A DNA stretch of 64,000 nucleotides from Flagellimonas meridianipacifica (lineage in GTDB: Bacteria; Bacteroidota; Bacteroidia; Flavobacteriales; Flavobacteriaceae). The notes below the pieces were generated by a model, which saw only the letters and a program-made list of their open reading frames with translations, ran no database searches and was not told where the DNA came from. The stretch is from NCBI RefSeq assembly GCF_003001695.1, contig NZ_PVYX01000003.1, positions 1 through 64,000 of the forward strand, given 5' to 3'. Both the position numbers and the translations under genes were made by a program. Of this stretch, positions 32,236 through 39,897 are shown piece after piece; position 1 is the first letter of the stretch; each line of letters opens with the position of its first letter.

Positions 32236-33111
32236 TTAGTCAATGTGCTTATGTGCCTTGTAGGACGAACGTACCAGAGCACCGCTTTCTACATGCCTGA
32301 ACCCCATTTCCAAACCGATTTCTTCATACTTTTTGAATTGTTCTGGAAGAATGAATTCTTTCACGGGCAAATGTTTTTTTGAAGGTTGTAGATATTGTCC
32401 AATAGTTACCACATCAACATCCACGGAACGTAAATCTTCCATGGTACGTATTACTTCTTCTTCCATTTCGCCCAGTCCTAGCATAATTCCGGATTTGGTC
32501 CTTCTGGCTCCGTTTTTCTTCAAATAATCCAAAACGCCTAGACTTCGGTCATATTTAGCCTGAATACGAACCTCACGGGTCAGTCTTCTTACGGTTTCCA
32601 TATTATGGGAGATAACTTCTGGTGCCGCCTCCAAAATTCTATCCAAATGCGTTTCGATTCCTTGAAAATCTGGAATAAGAGTCTCTAAGGTAGTGTTGGG
32701 ATTCATTCTTCGAATGGCCTTAACGGTCTCAGCCCAAATAATGGACCCCATATCCTTAAGGTCGTCGCGGTCTACTGAGGTGACCACCGCATGTTTGATA
32801 CCCATTATTTTAATGGAACGTGCTACTTTTTCGGGTTCTGCCCAATCAACACTTTCTGGTCTCCCCGTCTTAACACCACAAAAACCACAGGAACGTGTAC
32901 AGATATTGCCCAAAATCATGAAGGTAGCTGTACCCTCTCCCCAACATTCGCCCATATTGGGACAACTTCCAGAAGTACAAATGGTATGTAAATCGTACTT
33001 GTCAACCAACCCTCTTAACTGGGTGTATTTTTTCCCTGTTGGAAGTTTGACACGAAGCCATTTGGGTTTCCCTTTAGGTGGTGCAACGCTTTCGACCGTT
33101 GTAGTGCTCAT
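32236..33111 (-). CDS. lipA: Lipoyl synthase
   Basis: 291 residues. Both cluster motifs are visible: the auxiliary [4Fe-4S] ligands Cys45, Cys50, Cys56 (CTSGSCPNMGECW) and the radical-SAM Cys71, Cys75, Cys78 (CTRSCGFC). The C-terminal Ser motif that completes the auxiliary site reads ALVRSSYKA. It inserts two sulphurs into the octanoyl chain of lipoyl-dependent enzymes. A candidate promoter lies directly upstream. Confidence 0.97.
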   Translation of the reverse strand: MSTTTVESVAPPKGKPKWLRVKLPTGKKYTQLRGLVDKYDLHTICTSGSCPNMGECWGEGTATFMILGNICTRSCGFCGVKTGRPESVDWAEPEKVARSIKIMGIKHAVVTSVDRDDLKDMGSIIWAETVKAIRRMNPNTTLETLIPDFQGIETHLDRILEAAPEVISHNMETVRRLTREVRIQAKYDRSLGVLDYLKKNGARRTKSGIMLGLGEMEEEVIRTMEDLRSVDVDVVTIGQYLQPSKKHLPVKEFILPEQFKKYEEIGLEMGFRHVESGALVRSSYKAHKHID

Positions 33112-33129
33112 ATCAATTTTTTAGATGTA

Positions 33130-33161
33130 CAAAGATACGAAACTGCGATAGGATGATAAAC
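33130..33161 (-). promoter_or_regulatory. Candidate Bacteroidota promoter for lipA
   Basis: On the minus strand TATCTTTG (33130-33137) matches the -7 consensus exactly and GTTT/TTTA stands about 20 bp further up as a weak -33. The box ends 18 bp before the lipA ATG. Confidence 0.5.
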
Positions 33162-33173
33162 TTAGATTGAAAG

Positions 33174-33731
33174 CTACTTTTTTTTGATTATCTCCGCCAA
33201 CAACTTTTTGGCACGTAGCAGTTTGACCTTGATATTGTTTATAGGTTCATCAAGTTCTTTGGCTATGTCCGCGTAGCTCAACTCATTAAAATACCTTAGG
33301 TTAATCACCTTTTGATAATGTGGTTTCATTTTTTTGATATCCTGCAAAAGGCTGGCCAGATTCTGTTCGATGATGAGTTGGTCTTCGACCGTAGGGGTCT
33401 CATCCAAAACCCTATGTACGGCCTCTCCGTGGCTGTCCATTTCTTCCAGCACGTTTCTGTTTCTTTTGCGGATTAAATCCACATGAAGGTTCTTGGAAAT
33501 GGTAATCAACCAAGTACGGAACTCATAGTCCTCGTTGTAGGTTTCAATTCTATCAAAAGCCTTGGAAAAAGTTCGTATAGTAATGTCTTCGGCATCATTT
33601 TCGTTTTTGGTCCGAAGCAACTGAAAACCATAGACATCGTTCCAGAAGGTGTCCAAAAGAAAACTGAAAGCGATCTGGTTTCCTTCCTTTGCTCTTTGGA
33701 TGTTTTCCTTAATGGAATCTGTTTTGCTCAA
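33174..33731 (-). CDS. ECF-type RNA polymerase sigma factor
   Basis: 185 residues. Region 2: SFLLDTFWNDVYGFQLLRTK, NDAEDITIRTFSKAF, YEFRTWLITISKNLHVDLIR. Region 4: VINLRYFNELSYADIAKELD, PINNIKVKLLRAKKLLAEI. No anti-sigma gene follows; the adjacent gene upstream encodes a 68-residue membrane protein with a cysteine-rich tail. It is one of three ECF sigma genes in the window. Confidence 0.92.
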   Translation of the reverse strand: MSKTDSIKENIQRAKEGNQIAFSFLLDTFWNDVYGFQLLRTKNENDAEDITIRTFSKAFDRIETYNEDYEFRTWLITISKNLHVDLIRKRNRNVLEEMDSHGEAVHRVLDETPTVEDQLIIEQNLASLLQDIKKMKPHYQKVINLRYFNELSYADIAKELDEPINNIKVKLLRAKKLLAEIIKKK

Positions 33732-33769
33732 AGTCTATGTTTGCTGGAGGTGAGCCTTTTTGGTAATGT

Positions 33770-33976
33770 TTAGACCTCTACCACGGAATCTTTCTTGCAG
33801 TCCTGCTCGCTTGGGAGTTTTCCACAATAACCACAAGCTTCCCCTTCTTTGTTTAGAAACGGACTTTGGCTAGCGCAGGTCCCTGCGAACTTTCCATCTT
33901 TTTTTGACCATATTTTGATGGTTATTCCGGCAAGTGCTATTCCAAGAAGGCCTATTGTAAGCAATATTAATTCCAT
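33770..33976 (-). CDS. Small membrane-anchored protein with Cys-rich tail
   Basis: 68 residues from the ATG at 33976 (an earlier in-frame ATG adds six). One membrane helix, MELILLTIGLLGIALAGITI, is followed by a basic stop-transfer (KIWSKKDGK) and a tail with four cysteines (GTCASQS, GEACGYCGK, QDCKKDS). Flavobacteria commonly carry this short protein, usually annotated only as membrane or secreted protein. Metal or redox binding by the cysteines is possible. It lies 38 bp upstream of the sigma factor on the same strand. Confidence 0.75.
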   Translation of the reverse strand: MELILLTIGLLGIALAGITIKIWSKKDGKFAGTCASQSPFLNKEGEACGYCGKLPSEQDCKKDSVVEV

Positions 33977-34052
33977 AGTCGAAATTTTAAGCAAAATTAC
34001 GAAATACCGAACTATTAGGGATCCTGTTTAAGGTAACTTTAGAAAAGTTTGC

Positions 34053-34811
34053 TTAATACATAATATTTGCCACAATATTCTGTACCGATGGTGAAGTATT
34101 ACCACCTTTCGGCTCTATGGTAATATAGCCTATGGCATTGTCTGCGTAAGGGATGGCAAGAAGTTTATCCTTATCGTCCAATTGTTTGATAACCCCAAGG
34201 TTTACAAGCTCACCGTTAACCTCGGCCCACATCTGAAAACACTTGTTTTCTGGAAGTTGAGGTACGTTGCTGACATTTATATATGAAAGCTTTTTTACTG
34301 GATTGATATAGGCAACCGCCTTAAGCTCCTTCCCTTCCTTTTTTCCCTTAACGGAATACTTTTTTGTATCTGGGTTATTAAGAACAATAAATTGGTTTCG
34401 CACATCTTCCAACTGGTTCTTCATGTTCTCTTCCAAATACTTGATTTTGTTGTTGACCAAGGTATTTTCTTGCTGCAAGCTTTTGTTTTGGTTCCAAAAG
34501 AACAAGGAAGACCCTGCGAATACCAAAATGGCTACGCTCGCCGCTACCGCGTATCTCCATAAACTAATATTGGAGGACTTTTGTCTTTTGGCACTATGAA
34601 GAATTATTTCTTTTAGGCCCTCAGGCGTCTTTCGTGCATAGAGCTTGGCATAGGCCTCTAAATTATCTTGAAGCTCGTTATATACCTTGCGAACCTCAGG
34701 ATACATGGCAATATAGCGTTCAGCTTGGGAAGATTCCTCTTTGGTAGCATCTCCAATGAGGTATTTCTCCAAAACATCTGATTCTAAGAAGGATAGTATT
34801 TTTTCTTTCAT
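34053..34811 (-). CDS. Anti-sigma factor, RskA-like
   Basis: 252 residues. The N-terminal cytoplasmic part (LEKYLIGDATKEESSQAERY) is the zinc-free anti-sigma domain. A membrane helix (about 88-106, WRYAVAASVAILVFAGSS) is followed by a short coiled coil and a C-terminal beta domain (KLSYINVSNVPQLPENKCFQ, MWAEVNGELVNLGVI) typical of the RskA/anti-sigma-K group. It holds the neighbouring sigma factor inactive until signalled. The two genes overlap by four bases (ATGA). Confidence 0.9.
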   Translation of the reverse strand: MKEKILSFLESDVLEKYLIGDATKEESSQAERYIAMYPEVRKVYNELQDNLEAYAKLYARKTPEGLKEIILHSAKRQKSSNISLWRYAVAASVAILVFAGSSLFFWNQNKSLQQENTLVNNKIKYLEENMKNQLEDVRNQFIVLNNPDTKKYSVKGKKEGKELKAVAYINPVKKLSYINVSNVPQLPENKCFQMWAEVNGELVNLGVIKQLDDKDKLLAIPYADNAIGYITIEPKGGNTSPSVQNIVANIMY

Positions 34812-35374
34812 GGCAAAATATTTAATATTAAGAGCAGTGTTGTCGACACTTTATACAGTTTCCCAAGTTCCCGTAAACCTATTTTAAGTCGGGACTTTAT
34901 GGTTCCCAGGGGAATATCCAGTTCATCACTGGCTTCCTGTTGGGTCATTCCTTGAAAAAACAAAGCTTCAAGAACTATTTGGTATTTAGGCTCAATTTTT
35001 TCGAGATTATCCTGCATGTCCAAGACATCAGGCCTAATACCTTCCACTCCAACATTATATACGTCAGAAACGTCAATTTGGACTTCTTTGTCCATTTTAT
35101 TGTTTATACTCCGTAGCTTGTCGATTGCCGTATTCCTTGTAATTCTGAAAAGCCATGTAAAAAGCTTGGCTTTTGAGACATCATAGGTGTCCGCTTTTTT
35201 CCAAATTTTAATGAAGCTTTCCTGAAGGATATCTTGGGCCAAGTCATCATCCTTCACCACCTTGTAAGCGACACCATATAGCGTGTCTCCATAATGTTCA
35301 TACAATAATGATATAGCCTTGTCATCCTTTTCCGCAAGAAGGGTAACAATATGTTTTTCGATTAGTGAGCTCAT
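34808..35374 (-). CDS. ECF-type RNA polymerase sigma factor (SigK-like)
   Basis: 188 residues. Region 2: LLYEHYGDTLYGVAYKVVKD, DDLAQDILQESFIKIWKKAD, LFTWLFRITRNTAIDKLRS. Region 4: QIVLEALFFQGMTQQEASDE, IPLGTIKSRLKIGLRELGKL. It pairs with the anti-sigma factor downstream. The 199 bp before its start (35375-35573) hold a nested hairpin and the murB terminator but no gene. Confidence 0.93.
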   Translation of the reverse strand: MSSLIEKHIVTLLAEKDDKAISLLYEHYGDTLYGVAYKVVKDDDLAQDILQESFIKIWKKADTYDVSKAKLFTWLFRITRNTAIDKLRSINNKMDKEVQIDVSDVYNVGVEGIRPDVLDMQDNLEKIEPKYQIVLEALFFQGMTQQEASDELDIPLGTIKSRLKIGLRELGKLYKVSTTLLLILNILP

Positions 35375-35426
35375 TTGAGGTTTCTAAGGTAAAATTTATT
35401 GGGGGCGAAATCTAAAAATACGTTTT

Positions 35427-35497
35427 GCACCGTATATAAACCAACGCTAAAATATAAAAAGCAGTTTTGCTGAGCGTTGACTTTAAGAATACGGTGC
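35427..35497. other. Nested three-stem inverted repeat upstream of the SigK-like gene
   Basis: Three perfectly nested pairs: GCACCGTAT (35427-35435) with ATACGGTGC (35489-35497), CAACGCT (35442-35448) with AGCGTTG (35473-35479), and AGCA (35460-35463) with TGCT (35468-35471). The 71-bp element ends about 53 bp from the sigma factor start. It lacks a T tract, so it is not a standard terminator. It could be a structured 5' leader, a small RNA or a dispersed genomic repeat. Confidence 0.7.
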
Positions 35498-35542
35498 GAT
35501 AAAGCACTCATTATATTAAGTTTTTGGTTAGTTTGGTTTGGT

Positions 35543-35577
35543 ATAACCCCTGTAATTCATAGCAATGCAGGGGTTAT
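35543..35577 (-). terminator. Terminator at the end of murB
   Basis: ATAACCCCTG and CAGGGGTTAT form a 10-bp perfect stem with a 15-base loop. The arm nearest the gene includes the murB stop codon. Confidence 0.7.
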
Positions 35578-36590
35578 CTTATTATATTCACTTCTGGTGT
35601 TATTTCTATTTTGAATTTTTTATTGACCGTTCTTTGAATGGTTTTTGCCAAATCCAATATTTCTTCTCCAGAAGCATTTCCGTGATTGACCAATACCAAA
35701 GCTTGTTTTTCATGCACTCCAGCGTCTCCAATGCGTTTACCTTTAAAACCACATTGTTCGATAAGCCATCCTGCGGGTATTTTAATCTCAGACTTCGAAA
35801 TCTGATACGAAGGAACTTCTGGATAGCTTTTTTTTAGTCTTTCAAAGGTTTTCTTGGAAACAATAGGATTTTTGAAAAAACTTCCACTATTACCAATCTC
35901 ATCTGGGTCTGGCAGTTTGCTTCGGCGAATGGCAATGACGGCTTTTGAGACATCGTGGACAGTAGGGTATACGATGCCCAGTTTTTTTAGCTCATTCTCA
36001 ATAGCGCCATAATTCGTATTGAGTTGATGATTTTCTTTGGTTAACCTAAGGTTTACTGAAGTTATGATATACTTTCCTTTGGCTTTGTTTTTGAAAATGG
36101 AATCCCTATAACCAAATTGACAACTATCTTGGTCAAATTCAACCAATTCACCTGTAGCTATTTCCATAGCTGTGCAACTTTCAAAGACATCTTTTAACTC
36201 AACACCATAGGCACCAATATTCTGAATCGGGGCTGTACCTGTGTTACCTGGAATCAATGAAAGGTTTTCGAGACCTCCATATCCCTTGTCCAAACTCCAA
36301 AGTACAAGATCATGCCAGTTTTCTCCTGCCATAACTTTGAGTACGACTTCAGAATCGGTTTCGTCCTCGATTGAAATTCCTTTTAGATTGATGTGCATAA
36401 CCAAGACATCAATATCCTGGGTCAATAAAACGTTGCTGCCTCCACTAAGAATGAATTTTTTGGGATACGCCTTTAACTCAAGTACTTTTTGCAACTGAAG
36501 TAAACCAGTAATCTCCACGAAGAATCTAGCAGAGACATCTATGCCGAAAGTATTGTATTTTCTAAGTGATATGTTTTCTTGAATCTTCAC
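35574..36590 (-). CDS. murB: UDP-N-acetylenolpyruvoylglucosamine reductase
   Basis: 338 residues. FAD-binding landmarks: RKYNTFGIDVSARFFVEI, KFILSGGSNVLL, and PGNTGTAPIQNIGAYGVELK. The catalytic serine lies in IGNSGSFFKNPIV, and WLIEQCGFKGKRIGDAGVHE follows. It reduces enolpyruvyl-UDP-GlcNAc to UDP-MurNAc in peptidoglycan synthesis. The length and Tyr-loop region fit the E. coli-like type I enzyme. It starts four bases before the end of the aminotransferase gene upstream (ATGA overlap). Confidence 0.95.
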   Translation of the reverse strand: MKIQENISLRKYNTFGIDVSARFFVEITGLLQLQKVLELKAYPKKFILSGGSNVLLTQDIDVLVMHINLKGISIEDETDSEVVLKVMAGENWHDLVLWSLDKGYGGLENLSLIPGNTGTAPIQNIGAYGVELKDVFESCTAMEIATGELVEFDQDSCQFGYRDSIFKNKAKGKYIITSVNLRLTKENHQLNTNYGAIENELKKLGIVYPTVHDVSKAVIAIRRSKLPDPDEIGNSGSFFKNPIVSKKTFERLKKSYPEVPSYQISKSEIKIPAGWLIEQCGFKGKRIGDAGVHEKQALVLVNHGNASGEEILDLAKTIQRTVNKKFKIEITPEVNIIR

Positions 36591-37780
36591 TTATTTGGAA
36601 AGGTGTTCAGAGCTTCACTTAAAATATGTACCGCTTTTATAAGCTGTTCCTTTTCAAGAACATAGGCGATTCGAATTTGATTTTTTCCAAGTCCCTCTGT
36701 GGCGTAAAATCCTGCAGCCGGAGCAACCATTACGGTCTCACCGTCCATTTCAAAACTTTCCAGAATCCATTGGGCAAAATCATCAGCATCAGCAACTGGA
36801 AGTTCAACAACACAATAAAAAGCTCCTTTGGGAACCGCTACCTTAACTCCATCTATTTTTTGAAGTTCTGAAATTAGGATATTTCTCCTTTCAACATACT
36901 CCTCAATGACATCGTAAAAGTATTCTTGAGGGGTATCCAGCGCTGCCTCGCTGGCAATCTGTGCAAAAGTGGGTGGAGATAATCTAGCTTGTGCAAACTT
37001 TAAGGCAGTATCCATTACCGTTTTGTTCTTGGATACCAAACAACCAATTCTGGCTCCACACATACTGTAGCGTTTCGATACAGAATCCACAACTATGGCA
37101 TGTTCTTCCAAATCAGGAAGTTGGAGAATAGAGTAGTGCTCGGTTCCATCGTAGGTAAACTCACGGTAAACTTCATCAGCCACAAGAAAAAGATTATGCT
37201 TTTTAACCAATTCTGCCAATTGTTTAATTTCTTCCTCAGTGTAGAGATAACCCGTTGGATTACCTGGATTACAAATGAGAATGGCTTTGGTTTTTGAAGT
37301 AATACGTTTTTCAAATTCAGCAATTGGAGGTAATGAGAAGTTGTTCTCAAGAGTAGACACAATTGGTACCACATTTACTCCAGATGCCGTGGCAAACCCA
37401 TTATAATTGGCGTAAAAAGGCTCTGGGATAATGATTTCATCATCAGGGTCCATAATGGTGCCCATTGCAAATGAAAGAGCCTCGGACCCGCCTGTGGTTA
37501 CTATAATCTCTTCATGAGATACTGAAATATCATTTTTTTTATAGTAGTTGGCAATCTTTTTTCGATATTCTTCAGAACCTTCGGTCATGCTGTATGCCAA
37601 AACTTCAATAGTATTGTTCCTTATGGCATCCAGGGCAACCTTTGGGGTTTTGATGTCCGGCTGTCCGATGTTTAAGTGGATAACATGCGTCCCTCTTTTT
37701 TTGGCTGCTTCCGCATAAGGAACCAACTTGCGAATTGGTGAAGCGGGCATTTTTTTACCCTTTTCAGAAATCGTGGGCAT
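36587..37780 (-). CDS. PLP-dependent aminotransferase, class I (aspartate aminotransferase-like)
   Basis: 397 residues from the ATG at 37780; an earlier frame adds 11 residues that do not match the family. Core motifs: HVIHLNIGQPDIKTPKVALD, IICNPGNPTGY-type loop (ILICNPGNPTGYLYTEEEIK), FLVADEVYREFTYDG, and the Schiff-base Lys in VVDSVSKRYSMCGARIGCLV. The active-site Arg lies near IRIAYVLEKEQLI. It transfers amino groups with 2-oxoglutarate; the specific substrate is not readable. Coupled by overlap to murB. Confidence 0.92.
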   Translation of the reverse strand: MPTISEKGKKMPASPIRKLVPYAEAAKKRGTHVIHLNIGQPDIKTPKVALDAIRNNTIEVLAYSMTEGSEEYRKKIANYYKKNDISVSHEEIIVTTGGSEALSFAMGTIMDPDDEIIIPEPFYANYNGFATASGVNVVPIVSTLENNFSLPPIAEFEKRITSKTKAILICNPGNPTGYLYTEEEIKQLAELVKKHNLFLVADEVYREFTYDGTEHYSILQLPDLEEHAIVVDSVSKRYSMCGARIGCLVSKNKTVMDTALKFAQARLSPPTFAQIASEAALDTPQEYFYDVIEEYVERRNILISELQKIDGVKVAVPKGAFYCVVELPVADADDFAQWILESFEMDGETVMVAPAAGFYATEGLGKNQIRIAYVLEKEQLIKAVHILSEALNTFPNK

Positions 37781-37921
37781 TTGAATTATTTTAGGCAAAA
37801 ATGGTGAAACCAAAGCATGGAAACAACCAAATCCTCAAATATTTAAGCGGTTATAGGAATGTTAAATTAAAGTTATAATTAGACGTTTTTTCCTATTTTT
37901 AAAAGACTTACTATTTTAAAA

Positions 37922-39262
37922 GTGTATAACTTGAAGCTATTGGCATTCTTTTTGGCTATTTTTTTGAGCTGTTTTCCATTGTGGATTTCGGCCCAAGGAT
38001 TCAAATTGCCATCTGAGCAGAAACTTCAGAAAATCAAGTTTGAACTGGTTAACAACTTGATGTTGATTCCAATTGAAATAAATGGTTCAGACTTGACTTT
38101 TGTGCTTGATTCAGGTGTAAGCAAACCTATTCTTTTCAACTTGGCAGAGCAAGATTCTGTTCAAATCAATAATGTTTCTGAAGTCACAATTCTTGGTTTA
38201 GGAGGCGGTGAGCCTATAAAGGCTTTAAGTTCTACTGGTAATGCATTTAAACTGGGAAAAGCCAAGAACTACAACCAAGATATGTATGTGGTTCTGGATA
38301 AAGGAATTAATTTCTCGACTTCACTGGGAGTACCGGTACATGGAATCATGGGATATGATTTATTTCGGGATTTTATCGTGGAAATCAATTATTCTGCAAA
38401 GAATATTAAGTTGCATAATCCAAATTTATATGAGGATAAACCAGATAAAAAAGCACAGATTCTACCTTTGACAGTGGAATCTCGGAAGTCCTATGTTAAA
38501 GCTACCGTTCTTTCTGAGGACTCTGCCGATATACCAGTTAAGCTTTTGGTAGATACTGGTAGTAGCGATGCTCTTTGGCTCTTTCACCAGCCGGAAAAGG
38601 GTCTGGAAATACCCCATAAGAATTATGAAGATTATTTGGGAAGAGGGCTGAGCGGAGATATTTTCGGAAAACGATCCAAAGTCAATGGCATACGTATTGG
38701 GGATTTTGAATTGAAAGATGCTAAAGCGGCCTTCCCTTACCGTGAATCCATTGGATTTTTACAAAACTATGGAGACCGGAGTGGAAGCTTGGGAGGCGAA
38801 ATCTTGAGAAGATTCAATATGGTTTTTGATTATTCGCGAGGTACATTGAAACTTAAGAAAAATGGGAATTTCAAAGCCCCTTTTCAATATAACTTGGCTG
38901 GTATCGAACTGCAGCACAATGGGTTACGATACATTGCAGAGCGCATTGCAAACTCAAATGGTATTGTCCAACAAAAGAAAGGTTCATTTGGTAATGTCCA
39001 GATATTGTTAGAGAATAAAACAAGATTGAGTTTGGTCCCAGAGATTGTAGTTTCTTCAATTAGGTCCGGAAGTCCTGCTGCCGAGGCTGGTCTTAAAGAA
39101 GGTGATGTTATACTAGCCGTGAATGGGAAAAGAATACATAAGTATAAGATTCAGGAAATATTGAAAATGCTCAATGAAAAGGAAGGGAAACGCATTCGTG
39201 TGCTCATTGAACGTTATAATAGAGACCTTCTTTTCACTTTTGTCCTGAAAAAAGTATTTTAA
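37922..39262 (+). CDS. Secreted retropepsin-like aspartic protease with C-terminal PDZ domain
   Basis: 446 residues from a GTG start, signal peptide ending FPLWISAQG. Two aspartic-protease half-sites occur in one chain: FVLDSGVSKP (about residues 60-70) and LLVDTGSSDALWLF (about 207-220); the first has Ser-Gly-Val in place of the usual Thr/Ser-Gly-Ala/Ser. A PDZ domain fills the C-terminus (SIRSGSPAAEAGLKEGDVIL, VNGKRIHKYK). The combination is common in Bacteroidota. It should act in the periplasm or at the outer membrane; its target is unknown. Confidence 0.88.
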   Translation: MYNLKLLAFFLAIFLSCFPLWISAQGFKLPSEQKLQKIKFELVNNLMLIPIEINGSDLTFVLDSGVSKPILFNLAEQDSVQINNVSEVTILGLGGGEPIKALSSTGNAFKLGKAKNYNQDMYVVLDKGINFSTSLGVPVHGIMGYDLFRDFIVEINYSAKNIKLHNPNLYEDKPDKKAQILPLTVESRKSYVKATVLSEDSADIPVKLLVDTGSSDALWLFHQPEKGLEIPHKNYEDYLGRGLSGDIFGKRSKVNGIRIGDFELKDAKAAFPYRESIGFLQNYGDRSGSLGGEILRRFNMVFDYSRGTLKLKKNGNFKAPFQYNLAGIELQHNGLRYIAERIANSNGIVQQKKGSFGNVQILLENKTRLSLVPEIVVSSIRSGSPAAEAGLKEGDVILAVNGKRIHKYKIQEILKMLNEKEGKRIRVLIERYNRDLLFTFVLKKVF

Positions 39263-39266
39263 ATAG

Positions 39267-39296
39267 AAAAACCCCTGATTATCAGGGGCTTTTTGT
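39267..39296. terminator. Bidirectional terminator between converging genes
   Basis: CCCCTGA and TCAGGGG with a 3-base loop, flanked by A and T tracts. It lies five bases after the protease stop and 17 bases before the stop of the converging DUF1573 gene. Confidence 0.85.
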
Positions 39297-39312
39297 TTTG
39301 TAAGTGAAAATC

Positions 39313-39702
39313 TTATTTCGCGCCTTCAGCCTTTACATTCCCTTTTATCTTGAGAACTTTGGTCGGTGTATCAGCATTTGACGTTACCGTAATGGCTTTT
39401 CGAATAGGACCTACTCGTTTCGTGTCATATTTTACTTGAATCTCGCCAGTCTTTCCAGGCATAATAGGTTCCTCTGGTTTTTTTGGAATAGTACATCCAC
39501 AGCTAGATTTAACATCACTGATTACCAAAGGTGCTGTTCCGGTATTGGTAAATTCAAAAACTCGAACACCATCACTACCTTTAGCGATTTCACCATAATC
39601 GATGGTTTCACTCTTAAATTCAATTTTAGCAGTTGTACCCTGGGCATAAATCCCTATGGATAACAACCCTACAAACAACATGAGTACAGTTTTTTTCATC
39701 AT
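39313..39702 (-). CDS. DUF1573 family exported protein
   Basis: 129 residues with a signal peptide (MMKKTVLMLFVGLLSIGIYA). The mature part has the DUF1573 Ig-like fold: FKSETIDYGEIAKGSDGVRV, FEFTNTGTAPLVISDVKSSC, GCTIPKKPEEPIMPGKTGEI. The Cys-Gly-Cys pair in KSSCGCTIP is the family signature. These small secreted proteins are common in Bacteroidota; function unknown. A good promoter is visible upstream. Confidence 0.9.
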   Translation of the reverse strand: MMKKTVLMLFVGLLSIGIYAQGTTAKIEFKSETIDYGEIAKGSDGVRVFEFTNTGTAPLVISDVKSSCGCTIPKKPEEPIMPGKTGEIQVKYDTKRVGPIRKAITVTSNADTPTKVLKIKGNVKAEGAK

Positions 39703-39722
39703 TTCTAGTTTTGGGTGAATTT

Positions 39723-39754
39723 CAAATGTAAATGTTTTCTACCTGCATCCAAAA
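39723..39754 (-). promoter_or_regulatory. Bacteroidota-type promoter for the DUF1573 gene
   Basis: On the minus strand TTTTG (39750-39754) and TACATTTG (39723-39730) are separated by exactly 19 bp, matching the TTTG-(19)-TAnnTTTG consensus. The -7 box ends 20 bp before the ATG. Confidence 0.7.
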
Positions 39755-39897
39755 TTCTTTTGTTATGTAATAACGTTACTTATTTTTGTTTCGTATTTCC
39801 GGACGGGTTTTCAGCCGAAGTATAGCGAAAATTTAATATTGCAACTCCTTCCAAAACCCCATTCCGAGTCAAAATTAGTCAAAAACTATACCGAAAA

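Noticed and set aside
35427..35497. Integron attC-like site
   Set aside because: The nested arms suggest it, but neither GTTRRRY nor RYYYAAC core sites fit on either strand and no integrase is in the window.
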